Below are positions 9,316 to 18,075 of a stretch of 64,000 bases of DNA, in pieces (position 1 is the stretch's first letter; the number at the start of each line of letters is the position of its first letter). The translations under genes were made by a program, and so were the position numbers. The notes below the pieces were generated by a model. That model saw nothing but the letters and a program-made list of their open reading frames with translations. It did not search any database and was not told the DNA's origin. Origin of the DNA: Arthrobacter sp. ISL-85 (GTDB taxonomy: Bacteria; Actinomycetota; Actinomycetes; Actinomycetales; Micrococcaceae); the NCBI RefSeq assembly GCF_018613675.1, contig NZ_JAGGPQ010000005.1:62001-126000 (forward strand). Reading direction: 5' to 3'.

Positions 9316-10842
9316 GTGACTGTGCCTGCGACCATCGAAAAACCGAGTGCACGCGACGGCGAAAGGCCCGGCCTCAGGGCGCAGCTCCTGCGCCGCAAAC
9401 CGATCGGCCAGCTGGCCGGCGAAGCCGACGGCAGCGAGGGCGCGCCCGGACTGGTGCGCAGCTTCGGCGTCCTCCACCTGACAATGATCAGCGTTGGCGC
9501 CACCCTGGGGACCGGCATCCTGGTGATCCTCGGTGAATCGGTTCCGCTGGCCGGGCCCGCCATCTGGATCTCGTTTGTCATCGCAGGCCTGGCCGCCCTG
9601 CTCTCCGCGGTGTCGTACGCCGAGATGGCGGGCCTGGTCCCGGTGGCGGGCTCGAGCTACTCCTACTCCTACGCCACCCTGGGTGAAGGCATGGCGTGGA
9701 TCTGCGGCTGGTGCCTTGTCCTCGAATACGCGGTGTCCGTGGCCGCCGTGGCAGTGGGGGCCGGCCAGTACGTCAACGAAACACTGGCGGCGTTCGGGCA
9801 GGTGCTGCCCGACGCAGTGGCCCAGCCTCCCGGTGACGGGGGACTGGTGAACGTTCCGGCGGTGGCCATCGTGGTGCTGGCCATGATCCTGCTGGTCCGC
9901 GGAGCACGGGAGAGCGCCCGGATCAACACCGCAATCGTCATCGTCAAGGTAGGCATCCTGCTGTTCTTCTGCGCCGTTGCCTTCACTGCGTTCAATGCAG
10001 GAAACTTCCAACCGCTCCTGCCCATGGGCGCGGCCGGTGTCTCGGCCGCAGCCTCCAGGGTGTTCTTTTCCTATATCGGCTTTGATGCCGCCTCCACTGC
10101 CGGCGAGGAGGCCAGGGACCCCAAGCGCGACCTTCCCCGGGCGATCCTGCTGTCCATGGTGATCGTCACCGGTATCTACGTCCTGGTAGCCGTGGCCGCC
10201 ATCGGCGCCCGGCCATGGGGCTGGTTCGACGGCACCGAGGCCGCCCTTGTCCAGATCCTGGAGGAAACCACCCACCAACCGTGGATCGCCCTGGTCTTCT
10301 CCGTTGGTGCCGTCCTCGCCATCGCCAGCATCGTGCTCACCGTCCTGTACGGCCAGACCCGGATCCTCCTGTCGATGTCCCGGGACGGCCTGGTCCCCAA
10401 GGTCTTCGGACGCATCTCCCACCGCACCGGCACCCCAGCCGCCGGTACCCTCATTGTGGGCACCGCCGTCGCCCTCACCGCGGGGCTGGTCCCGCTCGGC
10501 GCCCTGGCTGATGCCACCAGCATCGGAACCCTGTTCGCGTTCGCTTTGGTCAACGTGGCCGTCATCTACCTGCGCCGCAACCGCCCCGACCTGAAGCGCA
10601 GCTTCCGGGTGCCGCTGTACCCCATCACTCCCGTGTTCGGCACGCTCATGTGCGCCTACCTGATGGCAAACCTCGGGGCCGATACCTGGGTTGTCTTCGG
10701 CGCCTGGATGCTCGTGGGCATCGCCATCTACTTCGGCTATGGACGCCGGAACTCCAAGGTAGCGGCTCTCAGCGAGCTCGACTACCGTGAACTGACCGCC
10801 AAGGCACCCAGCCAGGAACCTGTGAAAGCAGAACAATCATGA
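9316..10842 (+). CDS. APC-family amino acid permease, probable lysine importer
   Basis: 508-residue amino acid-polyamine-organocation transporter with about 12 hydrophobic segments. Helix 1 carries the family substrate-site motif VGATLGTGILVI, and the loop EEARDPKRDLPRAI follows helix 6 as is normal in this family. GTG start with AAGGGA about 10 bases upstream. Its stop overlaps the davB start by 4 bases (ATGA), so the two are translationally coupled. That coupling makes import of the DavB substrate, lysine, the most economical reading; the family also includes polyamine and other amino acid carriers. Confidence 0.82.
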   Translation: MTVPATIEKPSARDGERPGLRAQLLRRKPIGQLAGEADGSEGAPGLVRSFGVLHLTMISVGATLGTGILVILGESVPLAGPAIWISFVIAGLAALLSAVSYAEMAGLVPVAGSSYSYSYATLGEGMAWICGWCLVLEYAVSVAAVAVGAGQYVNETLAAFGQVLPDAVAQPPGDGGLVNVPAVAIVVLAMILLVRGARESARINTAIVIVKVGILLFFCAVAFTAFNAGNFQPLLPMGAAGVSAAASRVFFSYIGFDAASTAGEEARDPKRDLPRAILLSMVIVTGIYVLVAVAAIGARPWGWFDGTEAALVQILEETTHQPWIALVFSVGAVLAIASIVLTVLYGQTRILLSMSRDGLVPKVFGRISHRTGTPAAGTLIVGTAVALTAGLVPLGALADATSIGTLFAFALVNVAVIYLRRNRPDLKRSFRVPLYPITPVFGTLMCAYLMANLGADTWVVFGAWMLVGIAIYFGYGRRNSKVAALSELDYRELTAKAPSQEPVKAEQS

Positions 10843-12575
10843 CCATCGCCACCGAACTGCCTGCCTTCGACCCCTCCAGCACCTCCACGCCGCCGGCGGA
10901 TGCGGCCGGAAGGGGCACCGGCGGGCAGGCAGCGCCCATCACCATGCTGAACCCGGACTTCCCGTTCAGCTACGACCACTACCTGGCGCACCCCGACGGC
11001 CTGGGCACGGTCCCGCCGGAGCTGTACGGCACGGAAGTTGCCGTTATCGGCGCCGGGCTTTCCGGGCTGGTTACTGCCTATGAACTGATGAAACTTGGGC
11101 TGCGGCCCGTGGTTTATGAGGCGGACCAAATCGGCGGAAGACTCCGGACGGCAGCCTTCCCTGCGGCCCCCGGCGTGGTGGCAGACCTGGGCGGGATGCG
11201 GTTCCCGGTCTCGGGCAAGGCGTTCTACCACTATGTGGACCTGCTGGGCCTGGAAACCCAGGACTTCCCCAACCCGCTTGCCGAAGCCACCTCCAGCACC
11301 GTGATCGAACTGGCCGGCAAGAAGTACTACGCGGAAAAGCCCAGCGACCTGCCGCCGTTCTTCCGCGAGGTCGCTGACGCCTGGAAAGCCGCGGTCAACG
11401 ACGGTGCCAAGTTCGTCGAGATGCAGGCGGCAATCAAAGCGCGGGACATGGTGCGCATCAAGGAACTGTGGAACGAACAGCTCCCGCACATGGACGAGCA
11501 GACCTTCTATGGCTTCATCGCCGCCAGCGAGTCCTTTAAGAAGTCAGGGTTCGCCCACCGGGAAGCCTTTGGCCAGGTGGGCTTCGGCACGGGCGGCTGG
11601 GACACCGACTTTCCCAACTCCATCCTGGAGATCCTCCGCGTGGTTTACACCGACGCGGACGACCAGCACCGGCTCATCCGCGGGGGAGCGCAGCGGCTGC
11701 CCGAGGCACTGTGGCAGCACGCGCCGTCGGGCATGGCGCATTGGCCCGCCGGCACCTCCCTGGCCTCGCTGCACGCGGGCTCGCCCCGCGGGGCCGTGGG
11801 AAGGATCAGCCGGGACCCGGACGGCAACCTGCGCATCCGGGAACGCTGGGGCCGCGAGGCCAGCTACCCGGCCGTGGTGACCACCTGCCAGTCGTGGCTG
11901 CTGTCCACTCGGATCCACACAGAAGAGGCGCTGTTCCCGGCGGAGCTGTGGACCGCCATGGAGAAATCGCACTATATGCAGTCCTCCAAGACCTTCGTGA
12001 TGGTGGACCGGCCGTTCTGGAAGGACATCGACCCCACCACCGGCAACGAGGTCCTGTCCATGACGCTGACCGACCGGCTGAACCGGGCCACTTACCTGCT
12101 GGACAACGGCCCTGACCAGCCCGCCGTCATCCTGCTGTCCTACACCTGGAACGACGATGCCCTGAAGTGGCTGGCCCTGGACGCGGACGAACGCGTGGAA
12201 CTGATGCTCCACTCGCTTGAGCAGATCTATCCCGGGGTGGACATCGCCGGGCACATCGTGGGCCAGCCCATCACCGTGTCCTGGGAGGCGGATCCCAACT
12301 TCATGGGTGCCTTCAAGGCCAACCTGCCCGGGCACTACCGTTACCAGCAGCGGCTGTTCACGCACTTCAAGCAGGACAAGCTGCCGGAATCCCAGCGCGG
12401 CATCTTCCTGGCCGGCGACGACGTATCCTTTACTGCCGGGTGGGCCGAGGGCGCCGTGACCACCGGACTGAATGCCGTGTGGGGCGTGGTGAAGCACCTG
12501 GGCGGGTCATCGGCGCCGGGCAACCCGGGTCCGGGCGACCTGCTGGAGGAGTTCGGTCCGGTCAGTCTGGATTAA
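10839..12575 (+). CDS. davB: L-lysine 2-monooxygenase, flavoprotein (DavB)
   Basis: 578-residue FAD amine oxidase. The dinucleotide-binding motif VAVIGAGLSGLVTAYELM (residues 68-85) is followed by GGRLRT and the FAD contact GGMRFPVSG. Many stretches recall Pseudomonas putida DavB: MQSSKTFVMVDRPFWKD, VSWEADPNFMGAFK, GHYRYQQRLFTHF and the C-terminal NPGPGDLLEEFGPVSLD. It oxidatively decarboxylates lysine with O2 to 5-aminovaleramide, CO2 and water. The related tryptophan and phenylalanine 2-monooxygenases are alternatives, but the match over the full length and the presence of davA favour lysine. The first ~35 residues are low-complexity and likely disordered. It is convergent with the next gene, overlapping it by 4 bases. 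Confidence 0.88.
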   Translation: MTIATELPAFDPSSTSTPPADAAGRGTGGQAAPITMLNPDFPFSYDHYLAHPDGLGTVPPELYGTEVAVIGAGLSGLVTAYELMKLGLRPVVYEADQIGGRLRTAAFPAAPGVVADLGGMRFPVSGKAFYHYVDLLGLETQDFPNPLAEATSSTVIELAGKKYYAEKPSDLPPFFREVADAWKAAVNDGAKFVEMQAAIKARDMVRIKELWNEQLPHMDEQTFYGFIAASESFKKSGFAHREAFGQVGFGTGGWDTDFPNSILEILRVVYTDADDQHRLIRGGAQRLPEALWQHAPSGMAHWPAGTSLASLHAGSPRGAVGRISRDPDGNLRIRERWGREASYPAVVTTCQSWLLSTRIHTEEALFPAELWTAMEKSHYMQSSKTFVMVDRPFWKDIDPTTGNEVLSMTLTDRLNRATYLLDNGPDQPAVILLSYTWNDDALKWLALDADERVELMLHSLEQIYPGVDIAGHIVGQPITVSWEADPNFMGAFKANLPGHYRYQQRLFTHFKQDKLPESQRGIFLAGDDVSFTAGWAEGAVTTGLNAVWGVVKHLGGSSAPGNPGPGDLLEEFGPVSLD

Positions 12576-13099
12576 CTGTTCGAACCGTGGAGCTCGCGGT
12601 GTTTCGACGCGAGCTCCACGTAGCGCGCCGCGTTGGCGCGCACGCCGTCGAACTCTTCATCCGTGAGTTCGCGGCGCACCTTGGCCGGCACGCCGGCCAC
12701 CAGTGACCGGGGCGGAACCACGGTTCCTTCCAGCACCACGGCGCCGGCCGCCACCAGCGAGCCGGCGCCGATCACTGCACCGTTGAGGACGGTGGCGCCC
12801 ATGCCGATCAGGCAGTCGTCCTCCACCGTGCAGCCATGCACGACGGCGGCGTGCCCGACGCTGACGCGTTCGCCCACCGTGCAGGGGAAGCCGGGGTCGG
12901 CGTGCAGCACCACGTTGTCCTGCAGGTTGCTGCCGGCGCCCACGGTGATGGCCGCGGTATCGGCGCGGACGGAGACGCCGTAGAAGGCGCTGGCCTCCGG
13001 GCCCAGGGTGGCGTTGCCGATGATCGAGGCCGACGGGGCGACGAACGCTGATTCATGGACAGCCGGGGAATTGCCGGCGAAAGGGTAAAGAGGAGCCAT
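12572..13099 (-). CDS. Gamma-carbonic-anhydrase-like hexapeptide-repeat protein
   Basis: 175-residue left-handed beta-helix protein of the CaiE/PaaY/YrdA group. Hexapeptide repeats run through most of the chain (ASIIGNATLGPEASAFYGVS, NLQDNVVLHAD, ISVGHAAVVHGC-type turns, CLIGMGATVLNGAVIGAGSLVAAGAVVLEGTVVPPRSLVAGVPAK). Three histidines (LHADPG, VGHAAVVHG) match the metal ligands of gamma-carbonic anhydrases and their trimer interface. Real carbonic anhydrase or acyl-CoA hydrolase activity is uncertain in this subgroup. The stop codon overlaps the davB stop region on the other strand. Confidence 0.82.
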   Translation of the reverse strand: MAPLYPFAGNSPAVHESAFVAPSASIIGNATLGPEASAFYGVSVRADTAAITVGAGSNLQDNVVLHADPGFPCTVGERVSVGHAAVVHGCTVEDDCLIGMGATVLNGAVIGAGSLVAAGAVVLEGTVVPPRSLVAGVPAKVRRELTDEEFDGVRANAARYVELASKHRELHGSNS

Positions 13100-13160
13100 G
13101 GCTTCACCCTAAGCCAGCACACTGACAGCGGCTTGGTGGCACAACTGAGTTAAATCCTGG

Positions 13161-14021
13161 CTAGTTGAAGACCACCGTGCGGTTGCCGTCCAGCAGCACC
13201 CGGTGCTCGGCGTGCCACTGCACGGCCTGGACCAGCGTGCGGCCCTCCACGTCGCGGCCCATCTGCACGAACTGCTCGGGGGTGCGGGCATGGTCCACCC
13301 TTATGACTTCCTGCTCGATGATCGGCCCCTCGTCCAGGGCAGCCGTCACGTAGTGCGCGGTGGCTCCGATCAGCTTCACACCGCGCGCATGCGCCTGGTG
13401 GTACGGCTTGGCGCCCTTGAAGGACGGCAGGAACGAATGGTGGATGTTGATGGCCTTGCCCGTGAGCTCGGTGCACAGCTCGTCCGAGAGGATCTGCATG
13501 TAGCGGGCCAGTACGGTCAGTTCAATGTCGTGTTCCGCAATCAGGGCGCGCAGCTTGTCCTCCGCCTGGACCTTGGTGTCCCTGGTCACCGGGATGTAGT
13601 GGAACGGGATGCCATAGAACTCCGCGAGCCCGGCCAGGTCCTGGTGATTGGAGACGATGGCCGGGATTTCAATGGGAAGGGTACCGGAGCGCTGCTGGAA
13701 GAGCAGGTCGTTCAGGCAGTGGGCCGAGGTGCTGGCCATCACCAGGGTGCGGACCTTGTCGCCGACGGTATTGAGGTTCCACTGCATGGAGAATGCTTCC
13801 GCCACCGGCTCCAGCGCCGCGCGCAGCTCGGACTTGGCGGCCGCTGTGGTTACCTCCACGCGCATGAAGAAATTACCGGTGGAAGGGCTGCCGTACTGCT
13901 GCGAGTCCATGATGTTGCACCCGGCCACCAACAGTGCCCCGGCCACGGCATGGACGATTCCGGGGCGGTCCGGGCAGGACAGGGTGACGACATACGCTTG
14001 GTTCAGCTGCTCTTGATTCAC
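13161..14021 (-). CDS. purU: Formyltetrahydrofolate deformylase
   Basis: 286-residue enzyme that hydrolyses 10-formyltetrahydrofolate to formate and tetrahydrofolate, balancing the one-carbon pool. An N-terminal ACT domain (YVVTLSCPDRPGIVHAVAGAL, residues about 9-90) is followed by a formyltransferase-fold catalytic domain containing INIHHSFLPSFKGAKPYHQA and GATAHYVTAALDEGPII, which supply the active-site Asn, His and Asp. I chose the GTG at 14021 because it gives the normal family length; the open frame upstream to 14480 overlaps the riboswitch and the divergent glyA. It faces away from glyA-folD, so the folate genes share this region. Confidence 0.92.
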   Translation of the reverse strand: MNQEQLNQAYVVTLSCPDRPGIVHAVAGALLVAGCNIMDSQQYGSPSTGNFFMRVEVTTAAAKSELRAALEPVAEAFSMQWNLNTVGDKVRTLVMASTSAHCLNDLLFQQRSGTLPIEIPAIVSNHQDLAGLAEFYGIPFHYIPVTRDTKVQAEDKLRALIAEHDIELTVLARYMQILSDELCTELTGKAINIHHSFLPSFKGAKPYHQAHARGVKLIGATAHYVTAALDEGPIIEQEVIRVDHARTPEQFVQMGRDVEGRTLVQAVQWHAEHRVLLDGNRTVVFN

Positions 14022-14058
14022 GCGTAACAGCCTACCCGCGCTGGGGGTACCGGTTTGG

Positions 14059-14064
14059 TAGGCT
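14059..14064 (+). promoter_or_regulatory. Likely -10 box (TAGGCT) for glyA-folD
   Basis: TAGGCT ends a few bases before the riboswitch aptamer begins, which is the position expected for transcription to start at the aptamer. No good -35 match is visible, so this is tentative. Confidence 0.4.
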
Positions 14065-14065
14065 G

Positions 14066-14146
14066 GGAGAGTCGCAACTGGCGTTGGGTGGCTAACCACC
14101 AGGGAGCGGCAATCACGAAGACCACGGATCGTACGCCTGGGCCGAG
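14066..14146 (+). ncRNA. ZTP riboswitch (pfl motif) upstream of glyA
   Basis: The sequence GAGTCGCAACTGGCG, then the small hairpin GGTGGCTAACCACC, then AGGGAGCGGC, a linker of about 26 bases, and CGCCTGGGC reproduces the conserved blocks of the pfl/ZTP aptamer in the right order. This RNA binds ZTP/ZMP, which build up when 10-formyltetrahydrofolate is short, and turns on folate and purine genes. Its position 150 bases before glyA, which is followed by folD, fits that role. Between aptamer and start codon lie further inverted repeats (for example GGGGCTG near 14167 and CGCCCCAGCC near 14239) that may form the expression platform. Confidence 0.88.
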
Positions 14147-14295
14147 GGTCATGTTTTGCCGGAAATGGGGCTGCCCCCGCGTCAGCGCAGCAGCACCATG
14201 CCGAGCTTTCACGCCCTGTCATCAACGCGGTGCGAAAGCGCCCCAGCCGGTAGCCTGACCTAAGCAGTGCCCGTATCCCCAGCCAGGAGTTCTTC

Positions 14296-15594
14296 GTGAC
14301 TACTACAGCCACCTCAACCACAGCCGTCAGCAACCAGCCGCTGGCTGAGCTTGACCCCGAAATCGCAGCAGTCCTTGAGCAGGAGCTCGGCCGCCAGCGC
14401 GGCACCCTGGAAATGATTGCCTCCGAGAACTTCGCCCCCCGCGCCGTGATGGAAGCCCAGGGCTCGGTCCTCACCAACAAGTACGCCGAGGGCTACCCGG
14501 GTCGCCGCTACTACGGCGGCTGCGAGTACGTCGACGTTGCGGAGCAGCTGGCCATCGACCGGGTCAAGGCCCTGTTCGGCGCCGAGTTCGCCAACGTCCA
14601 GCCGCACTCCGGCGCGCAGGCCAACGCCGCCGCGCTCTCCGCCATGATCACTCCCGGCGACAAGATCCTGGGACTGTCCCTGGCGCACGGCGGCCACCTC
14701 ACCCACGGCATGAAGCTGAACTTCTCCGGCAAGCTGTACAACGTCGCTGCCTACCAGGTGGAGGAAGACAACTTCCGGATCGACATGGACAAGCTGCGCG
14801 AGCAGGCCATCGCCGAAAAGCCCCAGGTCATCATCGCCGGCTGGTCCGCCTACCCGCGCCATCTGGACTTCGCTGCCTTCCGCTCCATCGCCGATGAAGT
14901 GGGCGCGCTGCTCTGGACCGACATGGCACACTTCGCCGGCCTGGTGGCAGCCGGCCTGCACCCCAGCCCGGTGCCGCACTCCGACGTCGTCACCTCCACC
15001 GTGCACAAGACCCTGGCCGGTCCCCGCTCGGGTGTGATCCTCGCCAAGGAACAGTGGGCCAAGAAGCTGAACTCCAGCGTCTTCCCCGGCCAGCAGGGCG
15101 GCCCGCTGATGCACGTCATCGCTGCCAAGGCCGTGGCCTTCAAGATCGCCGGCACCCAGGAATTCAAGGAGCGGCAGGAACGCGTCCTGGAAGGCGCCAG
15201 GATCATCGCCGACCGCCTGAACCAGGCCGATGTGGCAGAGGCCGGCGTCTCCGTCCTCACCGGCGGCACGGACGTGCACCTGGTGCTCGTGGACCTGCGC
15301 AACTCGCAGCTGGACGGCCAGCAGGCCGAGGACCTCCTGCACTCCGTAGGCATCACCGTCAACCGCAATGCCGTGCCCTTCGACCCCCGCCCCCCGATGG
15401 TCACTTCCGGCCTGCGCATCGGCACCCCCGCCCTGGCCACCCGCGGATTCGGTGCTGCCGAGTTCACCGAGGTCGCCGAAATCATCGCCACCGCCCTCAA
15501 GGCAGGCAACAGCACCGACGTCGACGCCCTGCAGTCACGGGTGGACAAGCTGGCAGCGGACTTCCCGCTCTACCCGCAGCATGAGCAGTGGTAA
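14296..15594 (+). CDS. glyA: Serine hydroxymethyltransferase
   Basis: 432 residues, the usual length. This pyridoxal-phosphate enzyme converts serine and tetrahydrofolate to glycine and 5,10-methylenetetrahydrofolate in the cytosol. The PLP lysine is in [19 protein letters not shown]; other family blocks are [30 protein letters not shown] and [12 protein letters not shown] start with a CCAGGAG site 7-12 bases upstream. It is followed three bases later by folD, forming a one-carbon operon controlled by the ZTP riboswitch. Confidence 0.97.
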   Translation: MTTTATSTTAVSNQPLAELDPEIAAVLEQELGRQRGTLEMIASENFAPRAVMEAQGSVLTNKYAEGYPGRRYYGGCEYVDVAEQLAIDRVKALFGAEFANVQPHSGAQANAAALSAMITPGDKILGLSLAHGGHLTHGMKLNFSGKLYNVAAYQVEEDNFRIDMDKLREQAIAEKPQVIIAGWSAYPRHLDFAAFRSIADEVGALLWTDMAHFAGLVAAGLHPSPVPHSDVVTSTVHKTLAGPRSGVILAKEQWAKKLNSSVFPGQQGGPLMHVIAAKAVAFKIAGTQEFKERQERVLEGARIIADRLNQADVAEAGVSVLTGGTDVHLVLVDLRNSQLDGQQAEDLLHSVGITVNRNAVPFDPRPPMVTSGLRIGTPALATRGFGAAEFTEVAEIIATALKAGNSTDVDALQSRVDKLAADFPLYPQHEQW

Positions 15595-15597
15595 GCA

Positions 15598-16500
15598 ATG
15601 ACTGAGACCACAACCGCACAGATCCTTGACGGCAAAGCTACCGCCGCCGCCATCAAGGCCGAGCTGACCGAACGCGTGGCCGCACTCAAGGCCAAGGGCG
15701 TCACTCCCGGTATCGCCACTGTGCTGGTGGGCGCCGACCCCGCCTCACAGCTGTATGTCTCCATGAAGCACAAGCAGTCCGTGCAGATCGGGATGAACTC
15801 CATCCAGCGTGAGCTTCCGGCTGACGCCACCCAGGAACAGGTGGAGGCCCTCATTGATGAACTCAATGCGGACCCCGCCTGCCACGGTTACATTGTGCAG
15901 TTGCCGCTGCCCAAGCACCTTGACACGGACGCCATCCTGGAGCGGATCGACCCCGCCAAGGACGCCGACGGGCTGCACCCCACCAACCTTGGCCGGCTGG
16001 TGCTGAACGTCAACAAGAAGATCACCACACCGCTGCCCTGCACCCCGAGGGGAGTCATCGAGCTCCTGGAACGCAACGGGTACAGCCTGGCCGGCAAGCA
16101 CGTTGTGGTGGTGGGGCGCGGCGTCACGATCGGCCGCTCGATCGGCCTGCTGCTCACGCGGCGGGACGTCAACGCCACTGTGACCCTGACCCACACGGGC
16201 ACCACGAACCTCTCGGAACTGCTGAAGCAGGCGGACGTCATTGTGGGCGCGGCGGGTGTGAAGCACATCGTCAAACCCGCAGACGTGAAGCCGGGTGCGG
16301 CATTGCTGGACGTCGGCGTCACCCGCGAGACGGACGCGGAGACGGGCAAGAGCCGCGTCTACGGCGACATCGATCCCGCCGCCGCCGAGGTTGCCGGCTG
16401 GATCTCGCCGAACCCGGGCGGCGTGGGCCCCATGACCGTGGCGCTGCTGATGACCAACGTGGTGGAGGCCGCGGAACGCGCGGCGGGCACCGCCGGATAG
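15598..16500 (+). CDS. folD: Bifunctional methylenetetrahydrofolate dehydrogenase/cyclohydrolase
   Basis: 300-residue enzyme that interconverts 5,10-methylene- and 10-formyltetrahydrofolate with NADP. The N-terminal catalytic domain shows [17 protein letters not shown] with the active-site Tyr and Lys, and [12 protein letters not shown]. The C-terminal Rossmann domain shows [18 protein letters not shown] and [17 protein letters not shown]. The start lies directly after the glyA stop (3 bases), so the operon runs from serine to formyl-folate, with purU on the opposite strand removing excess. Confidence 0.97.
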   Translation: MTETTTAQILDGKATAAAIKAELTERVAALKAKGVTPGIATVLVGADPASQLYVSMKHKQSVQIGMNSIQRELPADATQEQVEALIDELNADPACHGYIVQLPLPKHLDTDAILERIDPAKDADGLHPTNLGRLVLNVNKKITTPLPCTPRGVIELLERNGYSLAGKHVVVVGRGVTIGRSIGLLLTRRDVNATVTLTHTGTTNLSELLKQADVIVGAAGVKHIVKPADVKPGAALLDVGVTRETDAETGKSRVYGDIDPAAAEVAGWISPNPGGVGPMTVALLMTNVVEAAERAAGTAG

Positions 16501-16518
16501 TTCCGCAAGCAAGAAGTA

Positions 16519-16575
16519 CGACGGCGGTACGGCACCTTTCATCCGAAAGGCGCCGGGCCGCCGTCGGCCGTTTAA
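16519..16575 (+). terminator. Terminator after folD
   Basis: Long imperfect hairpin: CGACGGCGG (16519-16527) pairs with CCGCCGTCG (16558-16566), with an inner CACCTTTC/GAAAGG stem, followed by GCCGTTTAAT. It lies 18 bases after the folD stop codon. Confidence 0.75.
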
Positions 16576-16652
16576 TACGGACTGCACCGCTGGGTGTTCG
16601 CCGGGGGTGGAAGGCGGCGGAACCACAGCCTGCCGTTTGAGACAATGGCTGC

Positions 16653-17216
16653 ATGCGAACTTTGGGCAGCTCCTCGTCACCCTCCAAATCCGGCAGGGCC
16701 GGTTTTTCGATGTTCCGGATCAGCGGGCCGGGCCTGATGGTCCTGGTGACGGCATTCATCGTGGCTGTCATCTTTGCCGCCAACCAGAACGACGTCGTGG
16801 GCTGGGTTGTCGCCGTCATTGCCGCCTTCTGGCTCGCGCTGGCCGCGTTCGTGGTCTTCAGCATCCAACGGGCCGCCAAAAAGGCCGGCGCCAAGCTGTC
16901 CGAGGCCCAGAGCGCCTTCCACACCGCGACCGGCCGCGCGCCGGCACAGGCTTCCGCCGATCACGGCGGGACCCGGGTGATTTACGAACGCAGCGAGGCC
17001 GACGAGGTGCGCGACCTGAAACTGGACCACTCCTTCAAAATCGTCCAGGTACAGGTCCGTGTGGTGGAGGAGGAGCGGGCCAAGGGGGCCGCCGCGAACC
17101 AGGACACCATCAACCGCGCCCTCGAAACGATCGAGATTACAGCCACCAACGCCCGGGACATGATCAAGTCCTCCGGCGGCAGCGGAGAGCCGGTGACCGG
17201 AACCATCATCGACTAG
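16653..17216 (+). CDS. Conserved hypothetical membrane protein
   Basis: 187 residues, no function recognised. After a short Ser/Arg-rich N-terminus come two hydrophobic helices (GLMVLVTAFIVAVIFAA, about residues 27-43, and VGWVVAVIAAFWLALAAFVVF, about 48-68), then an 'IQRAAKKAGAKL' basic stretch and a mostly soluble C-terminal tail. Residues about 125-175 (FKIVQVQVRVVEEERAKGAA...INRALETIEITATNARDMIKSS) look helical and may be a coiled coil. The stop codon almost touches the exonuclease gene (10 bases), suggesting co-transcription. Confidence 0.75.
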   Translation: MRTLGSSSSPSKSGRAGFSMFRISGPGLMVLVTAFIVAVIFAANQNDVVGWVVAVIAAFWLALAAFVVFSIQRAAKKAGAKLSEAQSAFHTATGRAPAQASADHGGTRVIYERSEADEVRDLKLDHSFKIVQVQVRVVEEERAKGAAANQDTINRALETIEITATNARDMIKSSGGSGEPVTGTIID

Positions 17217-17226
17217 AGTGGAGCGG

Positions 17227-18060
17227 GTGAGCTCGGCATTGAACAAGGACTACCTTCGCATCGCATCCGTCAACGTCAACGGCCTCCGGGCTGCCTACAA
17301 GAACGGCATGGCGGCCTGGCTGGAGCCGCGCGAAGTGGACATCCTCTGCCTGCAGGAGGTCCGCGCCCCTGACGCGATCGTCCGGGAGTTGCTGGGTGAC
17401 GGCTGGCACATCCTGCACACCGAAGCGGAAGCAAAAGGCCGTGCAGGCGTCGCCATTGCTTCCCGCCAGGAACCACTGGAAACCAGGAACGGCATCGGCG
17501 ATGACTACTTCGCCAGCGCCGGGCGATGGGTGGAAGCGGATTTCCGTGTCCCCGACGCCGCCGGGAACCCCGTCCAGCTGACCGTTGCCAGCGCCTACGT
17601 GCATTCCGGTGAAGTGGGCACTCCAAAGCAGGACGACAAATACCGCTTCCTTGACGTCATGAGCGCCCGCCTGCCGGAGCTGACCAAGCACAGCGACCAC
17701 GCGCTTGTGGTGGGGGACCTGAACGTTGCCCACACTCCCAGGGACATCAGGAACTCCAAGGGCAACCTCAAGAAGGCCGGCCACCTGCCGGAGGAACGTG
17801 CCTACTTTGACCGGTTCTTCGGCGAGGAGATCGGTTGGCATGATGTCCACAGGAACCTTGCCGGCGATATCGACGGGCCGTACACATGGTGGTCCTGGCG
17901 CGGCAAGGCATTCGACAACGACACCGGCTGGCGCATCGATTACCACTTGGCTACTCCCGAACTGGCGGCGTCCGCTATTTCGGCTGTTGTGGACCGTGCA
18001 GCCTCTTGGGACACCCGCTTCTCCGACCACGCCCCGCTGGTAGTGGACTACCAGCTCTAA
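17227..18060 (+). CDS. Exodeoxyribonuclease III / AP endonuclease family protein
   Basis: About 277 residues. Metal-dependent phosphodiesterase of the exonuclease III family that cuts DNA at abasic sites and trims 3' ends. Visible family motifs: IASVNVNGLRAA, CLQEVRAPD (metal-binding Glu), DLNVAHTPRDIRN (Asp/Asn), and SDHAPLVVDY at the C-terminus (catalytic Asp-His). GTG codons at 17218 and 17227 and a TTG at 17239 are all possible starts; GGAGCGG before 17227 is the only site-like element and is close. Immediately followed by trpS. Confidence 0.9.
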   Translation: MSSALNKDYLRIASVNVNGLRAAYKNGMAAWLEPREVDILCLQEVRAPDAIVRELLGDGWHILHTEAEAKGRAGVAIASRQEPLETRNGIGDDYFASAGRWVEADFRVPDAAGNPVQLTVASAYVHSGEVGTPKQDDKYRFLDVMSARLPELTKHSDHALVVGDLNVAHTPRDIRNSKGNLKKAGHLPEERAYFDRFFGEEIGWHDVHRNLAGDIDGPYTWWSWRGKAFDNDTGWRIDYHLATPELAASAISAVVDRAASWDTRFSDHAPLVVDYQL

Positions 18061-18075
18061 GCCCGAAAGTTTTCC

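Noticed and set aside
9310..10836. 508-residue open frame antisense to the APC permease
   Set aside because: Same length as the permease only because of frame mirroring; rich in His/Gly/Asp as expected of antisense GC-rich DNA.
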